DNA of 64,000 bases, from positions 32,370,501 to 32,434,500 of the forward strand of contig CAIIXF020000012.1 of the NCBI GenBank assembly GCA_903813345.2, in the 5' to 3' direction. Origin of the DNA: Owenia fusiformis (lineage: Eukaryota > Annelida > Polychaeta > Sabellida > Oweniidae). The notes beneath the pieces are model-generated. The model searched no databases. It was not told the DNA's origin and was given only the letters and a program-made list of their open reading frames with translations. Position 1 is the stretch's first letter; every line of letters starts with the position of its first letter. This document shows, in pieces, positions 21,452-32,889 of the stretch. The position numbers and the translations under genes were made by a program.

Positions 21452-24400
21452 TCATTGATTTTCAATGATTTGGGTTTTCCACGACTGGGGAGGTTGGTCA
21501 CCGACAGCTTGGGACTGCGGTACACTAGCAATGTATTCAGGTGTTGGTTGTATAGTGATACTGTAGCCAGGTGGAATGTTGATGCTACGGACACCTGGAA
21601 AGAAAGCCAGGCATTTATGAATTTCTTATTTCAGATGATTTGAAGGGTCGTGATATCAATTATATTACTGTTCTTTATTTTTTTCTTTTGAGTGAGAAGA
21701 CCTGACAAACAAGAAATTCAATAAATTAAAATGGCTAAATGAACGTTTTTGTGTAGATCACCTTGTTGGTTGGTGGCATTTATCTGTGGCACAAGGGCAG
21801 CATTGTCTGACTGGTCACTTATAGGCATTATTTGGACTCCATGTTGCCCACTTGTGGTCACTGTTGGGACCCCATGGTGCCCACTTGTGGTCATTGTTGG
21901 GACTCCTTGGTGCCCACTTGTGGTCATTGTTGGGACTTCTTGGTGTTCCATTTTGGCCATTGTTGGGAGTCCTTGTTGTCCACTTGTGGCCATTGTTGGG
22001 AGTCCTTGTTGTCCACTTGTGGCCATTGTTGGGAGTCCTTGTTGTCCTATTGGGGCCATTGTTGGGACTTCTTGGTGTTCCATTGTGGCCATTGTTGGGA
22101 GTCCTTGTTGTCCTATTGGGGCCATTGTTGGGAGTCCTTGTTGTCCTATTGGGGCCATTGTTGGGACTTCTTGTTGCCCACTTGTGGTCATTGTTAGGAC
22201 TTCTTGGTGTCCTTGTCCAATAATATGGTCATGTGTAATTAATACCTGAGAATATTAACATGTTTTAAAGTAAATAAGCATTCTCCATACTGAGCATTAG
22301 AACTACATTCATTAATTTATGTTATTAATAGTATTATATAATTATTATCAAACAGGCCTGTTGCAGCCAAGGGGAGTTCGCAGGATTCGGGCGAACCCCC
22401 CCCCCCCCGGCCAAAAGTTCTTTCAGTTTTTTTTTGTCATATGAGAACCCCCCTTGAAATTTTTGAAAACTGCCCCCCCCCCAGTCTGCCCCCCCCCCCC
22501 CTTGGCAAATCCTGGCTACGGGCCTGTCAACAGTGTGATTTTACAAGCAGATTACCGTTTAGGACGATAGGCTCCTTTAGGCACCACTATTTTTATTTAC
22601 ATACGTCAATAAAATGGCAATATCTCCAGTTCTATTATGTATTTTTACACCAAATTCTGACAAGTTGTTGACATGTGATAGTGCTTATTAAAAATTGTAT
22701 TTTAGTGATAAAATCTATAGGTCCAGTGGTATACGTCATTACCAGTTTCTACCTAAAACCGCTCTTACTTATCCGTCACTGGGCTAGGGAGTTTCGCTTG
22801 CATATGAAATCGAAACGCCAACCTGTACGTATGACCAATCGCCCATACAAATGCATCGCTTAAATATTATCTGTTCACGTTTAGGGTTGTGAAAACATTG
22901 GAAGCTTAAACTCCCGGGGAAGGGGGGGGGGGGGTACTGGTCAAATTTTTGTACAGGGGGGTGCCGCTGAGACTCAATTTATCTACCCACATCTAGGGAT
23001 TTTTTTCTCTAAAAATGGACCCACATCTAGGGGTTTTCATTCAAAAATAGACCTACTTCAAGATATTTAACAAAAAACAAGACCCACTTCCGGCGATTCT
23101 TTTCAAAAACAGTACCCAGTTTTAGGATTTTTCAAAAAATAGACCCAGTTCTAGGGATTTTTTCATCAAATATACATCAAATTATATTCACGTCGGGAAG
23201 GGTTAATGCGGCTACTTTGTTTCTTTTTATTCTAAGTTAGTAAATCAATTCACTTACATTCTTGTTGCAGCAACAACAGACAGCCCTACAGCAGTAGGCT
23301 GAGGATGTGATACACAGAATTGCTTGCACGGTACATGCCATCACCAGTAATGCATTTATAGCAAGCAGTTCAGTCTGAATTAATGATAAAAAGCATAAAT
23401 GATGGTCAGACAATTAAAAATTGACAGTGACACCTATAATGCATTAACCTATAAAATTTGAACCAAATCAGTTAATTGGAATGACATCTAGGCTCACCTT
23501 GTCACGGCAAGGAGAGTGCATGCTCATGTATGTATAAAAACTATTACATAGAATAGATTGATACTTGATGTATTGAACATCGCTTGCCAGTCCAGTTCCA
23601 GAGATAATCAAGAGAGTGAGGCAGGCAGTACACACTATCATGATTGACAAAACCATAAATGTGATGATCTGCAAAAGAAAAGAATTCTGTCCAAATATCA
23701 AATCTAAGACGTGTTTAGATCAAACCCTCGAATTTTGGATAGCCCTTGGAACAATCAGTTTTTTTTAATTAAAAAGATATATAGACCGAAGAGCAGGTAT
23801 TATATCGATGAATAAATACCGCACGGCTAGGCACAAAGGTTTTCTGTACCCAGAACTTTTGTGCCAAGCCCTATGGTATCTATTACTCGACATAATAATT
23901 GATCTGAGGTCTCATAGTACCAGTTATTGTATTGACGAATAAATGTCGGGTGAAATATTGACTTTGTTCACAGTTTACAGAAGGTTTGGATACAGTCATG
24001 TTCAAATATATATATATTTATAAATAACATAACAATCAAATAGAGATAATGACATACATGTTTATGATTTATAAAGTCATACACATAAACATATTTACAT
24101 AAACAAAACTAGAATAAAATAACCTAAGATTTACGTCTAGGGGCGCGTATGATGCTAATCAATAATCATACGCACTATTGTATAAAGTGGCATTCAAAGT
24201 CATTCTTGTTCAAGAATACGGTAATTAATGACGTTACGTAATGAAGTATTACGTAAAGAGGGGTATCTGACACCTGTACACATGCTGCTGATCAGACAAT
24301 AAAGGGGTATCTGATATTATACAGGGTGTCAAATTTGTCCCCCCCCCCTTCTACAGCCAAAACCAAGATATATGGTACCAAGTGTGATATATCATTGGAA

Positions 24401-26490
24401 AGGTCTTCCAAAGTTACGTTGATTGGCATAAATCTAATACATGTCAATCAATGTCACAAATTTTTACATCGTATCAATTGAGGTGACCATAGACTTAGAA
24501 ACATGGTAATTTGGCGTATTTGGCAGGATTTTAAGAATCGTGTATCAGAAAAGTCAAAGGACCTAAAAATGACAATCTATGTACTAGTATAAGGCAGTGA
24601 ATTAAACCAATTTCTTGATAGGGTTAGATAAGTAGAAAATAAAGGTGCAAGGAAAGTGGTGAAAACCCAGGGGCGGATCTGGGAATCAACAAGGGGGGGG
24701 GCCCAAATTTCAAGTAAGAGAAAAAACGTCCGCGCTTGCGCGGAAAAAAATGTTGGGCCCCTAAAACCCAAAAGTGGGTCCAAAATTTGAAATTTTGAGG
24801 CCCATTTTCTTCAAAATTTGGCCTGAAATTAAAAAATAAGGCTTTAAAAGGCCCAGTAATGACCAAAAAGGCCCACTTTTTGGGGCCTCAAGGCTTTTTT
24901 ATGCCAAAAAATTTTTTTGGGCCCAATTTTTTTTTTCTGGGCCCACCCAAGAGGGGCCCACCCAGGCCCCCCCCCCTAATCCGCCAGTGAAACCTTTTTG
25001 TAACAAGTGGAATGCGAAAAAGGTTAGCTTTTTGACGTATTTCTGAGTTCATATCCTTCTCATTTTGAAGCAATAAAAGCTGCTTAGGGAGAGTACACTA
25101 ACTATAAAAGACATCACAAAAATATAGGTGAATTTCATCCAGAATACTTGAGAGTTGGTGAGTTAACATAGCTTTGAATGATCTTTCCAATGGTATATCA
25201 CACTAGGTACCATCTATTAAGGTTTTAGCTGTAGCAGGGGGGGGGGGGGCGGGACTTAATTGACACCCTGTACAGTATTATTTTCAGAATATATGATGAA
25301 AATCTTGATATCAGCTGTAATTGAGGACTACTTACCAAACATTTTAATTTAAATCTGCCTGCAGCGATGCCAAGTGATCCAGTCACAATAAACTGAAAAT
25401 GGTAAACAACTTGCTATTCACAAATGGAGTTGAACATTTATTTAAGGAATTAATGGGATCATTCAGTAATAGGAAAATTAGCTAAATTTCAACAGGAGAT
25501 GTACAGAACTGTCTACAAATATATTTGATCCGTTAAAAAAACATTGATTTGTTTTCCACGTCATATGAAATATAATATGGAATACTGCATCTAATATGCA
25601 ATTATATAAGAATATGAGAATATAAAAGATTACAATTTTCGATCATTCTGCTTTTTGGGTCACCCTGTATATCATTTGTTTGTTAAATATTTGAACTTTT
25701 TTTATTTACATCGCTGATACTGAGTACTTTAACTATCTTAAAAAGTGATGCGTTTTATGATTGTTCAGATTATTATGATTAATTTTAGAATAAACAAATA
25801 CTTAAAAATAGACAACAACCTGGGATATTTTCAGATAAAAAATTATTCAAGAGATTTTATATTGATTTAATATTAAAGTAGATACTCAGCCAATCTGCAA
25901 CAGTACCGTGCGGTACTGTATTGGAAATGCTACTGTACGGTACTGTTTTGGAAATGCTACTGTACGGTACCGTGAAATATGTGCAAAGGAATGGACGACA
26001 TTTATAGCAACGTTCATAAAAGCGCATTTGGGCAGTTGATGTTGTGCAGTTGCACTAGTCAACTGAAACTTCTTGTGGAGATGCTCCATGGAGCCTAGTT
26101 TTAAAAGATTCAAATATCATGCAGGCAAAAAGGTTATCCATCATTAAGTGGGTGGCATTTTTTGTCACCCTGTACCATACGTACCAAAAACCCGCACCAG
26201 ATTCCTGCACCAATGAAATACAATGATGCCATTATTCCAAAAGCTGCACCCCCTAGAGCAATAGATAAAATCCCCAAAACAATCATTAAGGATCCTATTA
26301 TGGTTGCTGCTCTTCCATTGAATTGTTCAACCTTACCACTGGTAGGTGGGGGTTGAATGGTGTACACCACTTGCTGCTGAGGCTGATAGGCAACCGCCTC
26401 TGGATGAATCTGGTTCTCCATGTTTACTCCATAAGGTATAATAACTCTTTGAATCACAACAACAATTGGGACTTTTGTTGATTTCCTCAT
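21452..26490 (-). CDS. MS4A-like four-transmembrane protein with an 11-residue-repeat tail
   Basis: Six coding exons read on the minus strand with GT-AG borders: 26490-26185, 25392-25336, 23668-23498, 23374-23258, 22245-21762 and 21594-21452 (TGA). The first four exons join in phase 0, exon five ends in phase 1, and the total is 425 codons. A start at 26421 (MENQIHPEAV) would give 402 residues and is equally plausible. The four hydrophobic spans are AATIIGSLMIVLGILSIALG, LYFIGAGIWCGFL joined to FIVTGSLGIAAG, ITFMVLSIMIVCTACLTLL and LLAINALLVMACTVQAILC, with a loop of about 30 residues between TM3 and TM4 and a cysteine cluster after TM4. The spacing, the GxxxxxLGI pattern and the IWCGFLFIVTGSLGI core fit the MS4A/CD20-type tetraspan family. 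The cytoplasmic tail has about twelve 11-residue repeats (GQQGLPTMAPI type), then NIPPGYSITIQPTPEY. It is probably a surface membrane protein. The partner is unknown. Confidence 0.82.
21790..22215. repeat. 33-bp coding minisatellite of the MS4A-like tail
   Basis: About twelve 33-bp units, equal to eleven codons each, inside exon five. All units stay in frame on the minus strand in this copy, unlike the shifted copy at 6300-6998. The plus-strand ORFs over it are shadows. Confidence 0.85.
22246..23257 (-). other. Intron of the MS4A-like gene with low-complexity repeats
   Basis: Contains poly-C runs (22397-22406, 22474-22500) and a poly-G run (22923-22935), then at 22990-23190 a degenerate tandem repeat of about 32 bp with ACCCACATCTAGGG-type units. 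I see no exon here on either strand. Confidence 0.6.
24322..25270. mobile_element. 949-bp TIR element of the CAGGGTGTC family
   Basis: The left end TACAGGGTGTCAAATTTGTC and the right end ...TTAATTGACACCCTGTA are inverted. The arms extend for more than 100 bp (ATGGTACCAAGTGTGATATA left, its complement near 25190-25215). TA flanks (24320-24321, 25271-25272) suggest Tc1/mariner-type targeting. There is no transposase ORF. It lies in an MS4A-like intron. Confidence 0.75.
24669..24990. mobile_element. About 320-bp MITE nested in the CAGGGTGTC element, hAT-like ends
   Basis: The left end CAGGGGCGGATCTGG and the right end, read as complement, CACTGGCGGATTAGG form short inverted repeats next to poly-G/poly-C stretches. 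The interior is dominated by GGCCCA/TGGGCC wording. CAGTGGCGGATC-type ends are common among hAT-derived MITEs (from memory). The 8-bp target duplication is not clean: GAAAACC left, GAAACC right. Confidence 0.55.
25393..26184 (-). other. First intron of the MS4A-like gene
   Basis: AT-rich. It has a small repeated GGAAATGCTACTGTACGGTA cluster at about 25910-25975 (three near-copies of TACTGTACGGTAC-type wording) and solo CACCCTGTA ends at about 25660 and 26170. The latter lies only a few bases from the splice donor at 26184. Confidence 0.5.
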
Positions 26491-26942
26491 CAGCTACAAA
26501 TATAATATACTATCCTTTAATTAAGGAATAAATAACGATAGGTTCAATATGGTTAAATTCAGCACGAGTTGGACAGAATGTACATATAGTACAAAGCACG
26601 AACCCACGGTGAATGCATTTGCACTGACATTCTGTCCAACGAATTTGAATTTCGTTAGGCCTACCGTATCGCGTTATACCGTACACTATATTCGCAGTTT
26701 GTGTTGGTTTAACTAGTCTGTATAACCTACTTTGCCTCAACATTTGAAAACTAAAAGGCATACAGTAAAATTTTAAATGTTTGGAACTACTTTGAATTTA
26801 AAAAATGAGCAAGTAGTTTATATCCAATAGACTGAATTTCATTTTTGAATTTCATTCAAACATTTTCATTCCAAATTTCAAAAAAATTTCAGACTAGAGG
26901 ATATAGTGTCCGAAAAGAAGGTCAAAACAAAAACCATAGCCA
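26491..26942. other. Upstream region of the MS4A-like gene
   Basis: Contains an inverted repeat around ACAGAATGTACATATAGTAC and TGACATTCTGTCCAACG (26572-26642) and a solo end of the CAGTAAAATTTTAAATG MITE (26762-26815). A first non-coding exon could lie here, since the sequence before the 26490 ATG reads TTTGTAG and might be an acceptor. No clear TATA box was found. Confidence 0.4.
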
Positions 26943-28065
26943 AAGGATAGGTATCTATATGGTGAACTGAATTCAATAATGTTTTTCTCCCAAACCAATT
27001 ATTGAAAACATTCTGTAAAAACACGGTCCTTTTTGTAATGTTGACTAATTGGCAACAATTTAATGCAAAAATTATTTATATATATTTTATATAACTGTTT
27101 TTGTTAACATTTTTTGTTTTTAGTGCAATTGTTTTTTGTTCCTTTCTACCAATTCTTGAGAATGAAATAAAATGTCTTTCCGAACCTCGTTGGAACAAAA
27201 TAGCATAACAACATTTTCTTAGACCTCTCAATATTACAGTTATACAAAGGAAATTTTGGTTGATTTAAAAAAAACGTATGCAAAAACTTAAAACAAAAAA
27301 GATAAAAATTAAGATAAACCTTTTATTTCATAAACAAGATACTTTTTTTAAATCAACCAAACTTTCCTTTGTACAATTACAATATTGAGAGACCTAAACA
27401 CATTGTGTTACTGTCGTTTTGTTCCAATGAGTTTCGGATGTTTCATTTCGTTCCGAACATATGATACCAAGAACAAAAGAAGTGTCTGGTGTGTTTTCTA
27501 AAATAATATAGAGAAAGGATATATATATTTCAAATTATGATGTTACCATCAAAAGATGACCATTAAATTGACGATGTGTAAAAGGAGCACGTAGGTTATC
27601 GCAAACAATTTCAAACGATTCTAACTTGAATTATGAATATTTTCTGATCATGAACATGGGTGTATATTTTAGATCCATTCATTATCTTCAAAAAAATTAT
27701 ATATAATGATAATTTAGTTAATCAAACCTAAGTGATATTGAAGGGGCAATGGACCGATCAACATACTTTTTCAAAAATGTTGACCTAATTTTCACCAAAA
27801 ATGCAACCTATCATTATATTGTTGAATGCATAATTAGAATGTGCTTTGAGACATGTTCGATTTACTAAAAGGAAAATTTGATTGATTGAGATAATGAATT
27901 GATCTAAAAGATAAACTTGTCTTCATTGTCAGAAAATAGTCATAATCCAAGATATAACCTTTTGAAATTGTTTGCGATAACCCACGTGCTCCTTTTCAGA
28001 ATGTTTTGATGACTTGTTTAAGAGAAACGCGTGTCAAAAAGTTCACCATATCGATACCACTCCTT
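26943..28065. mobile_element. MITE family 1, second copy (with a nested MITE)
   Basis: Ends AAGGATAGGTATCTATATGG (left) and the complement of TATCGATACCACTCCTT (right) match the element at 5069-5754 in inverse orientation, including interior stretches (CTCTCAATATTGTAATTGTA-type sequence). TA is kept on the right only. Its extra length is explained by the insertion at 27581-27995. Confidence 0.75.
27581..27995. mobile_element. 415-bp MITE (family 2) inside MITE family 1
   Basis: Inverted ends AAAGGAGCACGTAGGTTATC (left) and AAAGGAGCACGTGGGTTATC (complement of right), matching for about 35 bp through GCAAACAATTTCAAA. The host MITE lacks this segment in its other copy near 5135-5145, so the insertion is younger than its host. 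No ORF. Confidence 0.78.
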
Positions 28066-29911
28066 TAATGTGTGAGTTATAGAATAAAGGTACAATTTTC
28101 TCAGGAATCCAAATCTGCAAACCAAAAAAGTTATGATAATATCCCTCTGTTTAATCTATGGAGCTCAAGAAAATTATGAATTGTAAAGATACGAGATACA
28201 GACTGGGTACAAATAGAATAAATGAAAGCCTACAACAGAATAATTACTAATTTTTCCCAAAGTTACCTGATCGAGTCCCACAGAGTACCACCTGGGACAT
28301 CATGGGACTCGATGGGGAATGGTGGGGCAAATTCAGACGGAGTCCAATGATAAAGAAGTACTTACTCTATGCCAAATATTTGGAGGTGATACCAGCCCGA
28401 GAGTGGCCAACCCATTTGGAAATAACATACAAACATCAATTTAATGTGACCAACGGTTGATTAGCCTCTCACATTATTTCATGACTGCGTATATCGAACA
28501 GGTGAGGCGTTGATTGGTACACTATGTGTTTACTTGACACATATTTCAAAACGTTGCTAAACAATCTAATTAGACCTACCAATTCTTCGAATATCGGATT
28601 AAATTGTGAAACGTTATTTTTCGGAAGGCTGTTGGCTGGACCCGGTGTAAAAGGGTAGGAGGTCCTATCAAATAATGGTCCTACTCTCCATTGATTTATA
28701 TGGTGACCTAAATACAACTCTTCCCTTCCCTCTTAATTTATACGCAATCAGGGCCAGTAAGGGCCGTTAAGAAAGGGGATCACAATCCCTGGGGGACCAT
28801 CATTTTTTTCACACCGGATAGCTTTGGGAATTACTGATTTTTTTGTGCGGCATACATAAAGTCAGATCCCGCGTTGAGCTATTTTAGTAGTAATACAAAC
28901 ATTTATTGAAAGAGGGTGTGTGCGTATCGTATACTTATGTAGTTTCGTTTTGTACGAATAAAGCACCGGAATGATACCAGAATAAAATACCAGAATGGTT
29001 GATGTAATACAAGTATAACATTTCTTCTGGGAGAGGGAAAGTTCCTATGTATTCTCAGGCTTGATTGTTAAAAGGACGTTAGTCAGACGTAAATCTAGAA
29101 GATCTTTTATAAGTTATCAAGTCATCAATCAGCAGACTGGTAATTTTATCCCCGCCCCCTTCAAACTCCATGCACTAACATAATACCAAAAGTAATTTCT
29201 CTGATATCTATGTTTATTAGATGACTATAAAATGTGTACATTAACTCAAATAACTCCACAATTTGATGTTTTTCTATGGATCTTTTGGAATATGTTTGTA
29301 AGAAGAAGATTCATTATTTGCTAGATCAGAATATTTCCTCCTATTTTGCCTCATTGTTGTATTTGATTTTGATTCGAACATGTTTTTGTCAAAATGAATT
29401 ATACATTTTATGTGATTTTTTGAAAATATTATTTATTCGATTTAGTAAAACTATATTTGATTTTCGCATATAATATTGACTCAATACAAATGTTGGTCCG
29501 ACTCTGTTTTGTGGTATCACCCAAAAACGGTAGTACCAATAAATATTTAGCAACCACTCAAGATTGAGTGACCATTAAATACGTTGGTACCACTATATGC
29601 TGAGGGATCAATGGATGTTTAGTAAAGGCATGTCTTCTTATGAGGAAATATTTGTCTTTAGATGGCATAAATATTCTCCCAAGTTATAACATGGAATTAA
29701 CTGAAATTTTCTTTTTGACTCGCTTAATTTCATCAGTTCTTACGGACATTTCGCTCTCTGAAATAAATGAAAATCATATTTGTGTAAATATGATCTCGTC
29801 CATCATGGTTGAATACTTGTATACGTACATGGGTGAGATATTACGTCCTTGGATTCTTAGGTTCAAAGGTATAGATGAATTAATACATAAATCATTCTGA
29901 TTTATCTTATG
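28066..29911. other. No gene seen
   Basis: AT-rich. A short hairpin at about 28267-28310 (GAGTCCCA ... TGGGACTC) is the only structure I can point to. ORFs at 28469-28717, 29276-29473 and 29640-29900 show no family features and no splice logic. Confidence 0.45.
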
Positions 29912-30584
29912 CCAAGAGATGGTGGTGAAAAGAAAAGGGGAGATACCGATGTTCAATTGGAACACGGTCCACCAGAGGTCACTGTACTCTCCAAATTCAG
30001 TTTGTCATTCCAGCAGTTTGATTCATTACGTTAACGTGTGGATGAGAATGTGAAGACCTCTTAAAGCTGGACTTCCCTCCGAAACGCAATCTTGGGTTGT
30101 TTCGGGGGTGAACTTTATCATTTTGAGCTTAATGAAAGATTATAGAATGATGAACAAATGGGGCAAATCTTGTGTAGAAATACTTACGATAAATGTGTCA
30201 TTTCAAAGATTTTTCATTGAATTTGCTTCGATCGGTGCCGGCGATATGATTTTGGAAAGGTTTCTAAATGAAGAACGTGACGTCACTTCCGAAGCATAGC
30301 ATTCAAAATAAGTAGCGTTAAATTACTTCCACTCTCCATAAGAACTCGGTGGTGTAGGGGTAGAATCCTCGCTTAGCAAGCGGGAGGCCCGGGTTCGAAT
30401 CCCCGCACTTGCCTTTTTATTTTTTTAACTAAATGATTGTTCTTTGATATTACGCAGAAAAAAACAATTTTTATTTACATAAACTTTATATTAGAGCTTG
30501 AAAATGTAAAAACAATATATGTCAACATATTGCGTTTTGGAGCAATGTGCAGGTTTAACAACACCATCAGAAATTGACAAAAAG
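29912..30584 (+). pseudogene. Broken duplicate of exon 4 of the lysine-rich gene
   Basis: 29912-30060 matches exon 4 (3147-3317), including the run ELEHGPPEVTVLS in changed form (QLEHGPPEVTVLS), then meets a stop near 30032. The match resumes at about 30560-30584 with ACACCATCAGAAATTGAC and the splice donor position (AAG|GTAAAT). Roughly 500 bp of unrelated sequence, including the tRNA-like element, separates the halves. The acceptor AG is changed to TG. Because flanking intron positions are retained, this is a DNA-level duplicate and not a retrocopy. Confidence 0.75.
30342..30413 (+). tRNA. tRNA-like sequence, AGC (Ala) anticodon, acceptor stem not paired
   Basis: A-box TGGTGTAGGGG and B-box GGTTCGAATCC are both consensus. 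The anticodon stem CTCGC/GCGGG with loop TTAGCAA gives anticodon AGC. The body is closest to tRNA-Gly in wording (GGTAGAAT, GCGGGAGGCCCGGGTTCGA). The T stem has one mismatch, and the two acceptor strands (GAACTCG and CACTTGC) do not pair. A run of T follows directly, suitable as a Pol III terminator. It is most likely a tRNA pseudogene or the head of a tRNA-derived SINE. Confidence 0.5.
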
Positions 30585-30874
30585 GTAAATGCAGTCTTTG
30601 TTTATATTTTTTAACTCATAATTAAACAACATATTTTTAAGTGAATCATATATTAATATATATTTAGAAATATCATTACAAAATCAAAAATAAATTATTT
30701 TGCATATATGACAACCATGGTTTGTCAATGTAGCTTGAAATGCTGTCAATTGAACTTTGACATGTCTTTTTAACATTATTCCTATTTTTGCTTGAATTCC
30801 AGTTTTCTAATTAACTATATTTCATGCAACTATATTTTTTAGATTAACTAGCCTTTCGTATTGATGGAATGTTT

Positions 30875-32796
30875 TTACAGAGGCTTGATTTTCATTGCCA
30901 TTTCTTTCATGGAGTAATAGAAATCGGTGTATTGTTGCCAACATAGACCTTGGCCATATGCACTTTTACCAGTGGGATTATGCTGATACACACCAAACAG
31001 ATTGGACCTGTGGCAGACATTATACCACCATGCTCCATTATATCTTGGCGCACAATTTCCACTGTATGGGTCATTGTCCTGATCATATGTTGTGAAATAA
31101 CGACCATTGTGGAAAGCCATTGCATCCCCAGCTGTCCCAGTGTACCCTCCGACAGTTAGTTTGTACTTCTGGCTGACATCCGCTACTTCAAATGTAGAGT
31201 ATTCAGCATAGGCCGTTTCATTAGACCATTTGGTCAAATCAACACGCAGTTTGTACTTTTTCTGTTTCAAAACACTAGCAAGGTTGTCCAATCCTATGAA
31301 GAATTCACCATCGACATCGCCAAAGCCTCTTTGATATTCTGTCCAATTGCGGTAAAAGTCTACACTACCGTCAAACCGCTTTGCTAAATACAACCATCCA
31401 TCTTTGCAGTATATCTTAATGCTTTTGTTCTGATTGGTTAAGGATGCCACTCCTTCGTATGCCTCATCCAAGCCACAATCCTCTGTAAACTCACCTGAAA
31501 ATTGAAGGCAACAATTTGATAGAATATAGACAAAGATAATATAATTACAAGTTCAAAAATAAACTCACCTGAAAATTGAAGGCAACAATTTGATAAAATA
31601 TAATTTGATAAAATATAGACAAAGATAATATAATTACAAGTTCAAAAATAAACTCACCTGAAAATTGAAGGCAACAATTTGATAAAATATAGACAAAGAA
31701 AATATAATTACAAGTTCAGAAATAATTGTGTTGACCCTACAACTTCAAATTTTAGAAAGAATAAGGAGGTTACACGTTACACGTTTTAACTTGTACGTGA
31801 ATAAGTAATTTTTTGATTCCCAGAAGATCATGAAATTACACGTTCACGTACAAGTCCTGTTAAAAACGTGTTCCTGCATGTTCTGAACGAAATTTTTAAA
31901 AAATGTCTGAAACAAAAATGGCGGTCATAAAAAAGCTACTTTTAGCTATTTTTCAGTCACATGTTTAAAGGGCTGAAAAAGTTATTTCATCTTGTTTAGG
32001 TTCATTCTGACCATGTACATTGTGATCCTGGTCATGTTAATGATATGTGGAACTAGTGAATGCCTTGATCACATTTGTTCCGATTTTCAGTACCCGCGTC
32101 GGCCGATGAGTACCTACTGTACGGTTTGAGCACATTGATTTGGGATTACACACAAACATAAACAACTCACCTTTGATGGTGACACGAAAGGTAAGTAATA
32201 ATAAGCTTATAAGCTCGCCCAAGTAATTTTCCATTTTCTTGATTGCTTGTCCGGAAAAGTTTAATTCGGCAATAGAGTTTTAGGGACCATCTCGCTAAAG
32301 TTTTGTTTCGCTAAAGTTTCCACTTCTACAGTATTTTGTTCAAAATTGTTTTCAGTCAAGGCCAAAACAGAACTCTTTTATCAAATACTCAAAATCCAGC
32401 ATGGTTTTGTCATTTCCTGTTAAGTACCATGGTCCCTTAAATCTAAATTGTCTGAATAAGTAATCTGTATGACTTACCACTATTCCCAGCATCACCAGCA
32501 TTACCACAATCTCCCAGAGCATCCATCTTCTTTTGAATAGCTTCCACTATCTGGATCACATTATCAACCTTTGATTCGATTTCAGCGACAGTTTTTGACA
32601 GGCCACATTGGTTCTTCAGCAGATTGTCCTGTTTCCTCGAGATGTCCCCGCAGTCTGTTTTATTGTTACTCAGACATCTTGCGATTTTGTCACCTAGTGT
32701 CGTTTCTTTTGTTTCCTGAAAACATGGTTCATCCTCTATCGCAAAAACCGCCCCAGTCATGCTCAGAATTATGAATAAAATGGAAATATTCATCAT
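30875..32796 (-). CDS. Secreted fibrinogen-related (FReD) lectin-like protein
   Basis: Two coding exons on the minus strand: 32796-32478 (donor GTGG|GTAAGT context, phase 1) and 31494-30875 (acceptor TTTTCAG, stop TAA at 30877-30875), giving 312 residues. Residues 1-19 (MMNISILFIILSMTGAVFA) form a signal peptide. A region of about 50-100 residues has heptad-like spacing and may be a short coiled coil for oligomerisation. From about 112 on is a fibrinogen C-terminal domain: DGSVDFYRNWTEYQRGFG, GEFFIGLDNL, the calcium site TTYDQDNDPYSGNCA, the GAWWYNVCH core and a C-terminal KIKPL. The usual GGGWTVFQRR stretch is shortened to DGWLYLAKRF. FReD proteins act as pattern-recognition lectins or extracellular matrix ligands. 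The role here is inferred only from the domain. Confidence 0.88.
31485..31722. repeat. Triplicated splice-acceptor segment in the FReD intron
   Basis: A 75-86-bp unit holding AACTCACCTGAAAATTGAAG and AATATAATTACAAGTTC occurs three times in direct order. Each copy carries the complete minus-strand acceptor TTTTCAG|GTGAGTTT. The copy nearest the exon is the one that joins to open frame. Confidence 0.8.
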
Positions 32797-32880
32797 TCGT
32801 CTCCAAAAGTTCCCTCCAAATATTGCTGTGATCTTGAGAAGCTAAAGATTCCGTTGTGACAATTTGGATTTGTGATTCCA

Positions 32881-32889
32881 TTTATATAC
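32881..32889 (-). promoter_or_regulatory. TATA box of the FReD gene
   Basis: Minus-strand TATATAAAT, about 85-90 bp before the ATG at 32796, a spacing like that at the GPCR gene. Confidence 0.55.

Larger units (their letters stand above)
23669..25335 (-). other. Intron of the MS4A-like gene holding nested elements
   Basis: The part before the TACAGGGTGTC element (23669-24320) is plain AT-rich sequence with a hairpin near 23830-23870 (GGCACAAAGGTTTTC versus ACTTTTGTGCC). The rest is the element at 24322-25270. Confidence 0.5.

Noticed and set aside
21749-22249. Plus-strand ORFs over the second 33-bp array
   Set aside because: Shadows of the minus-strand MS4A-like exon, for the same reason.
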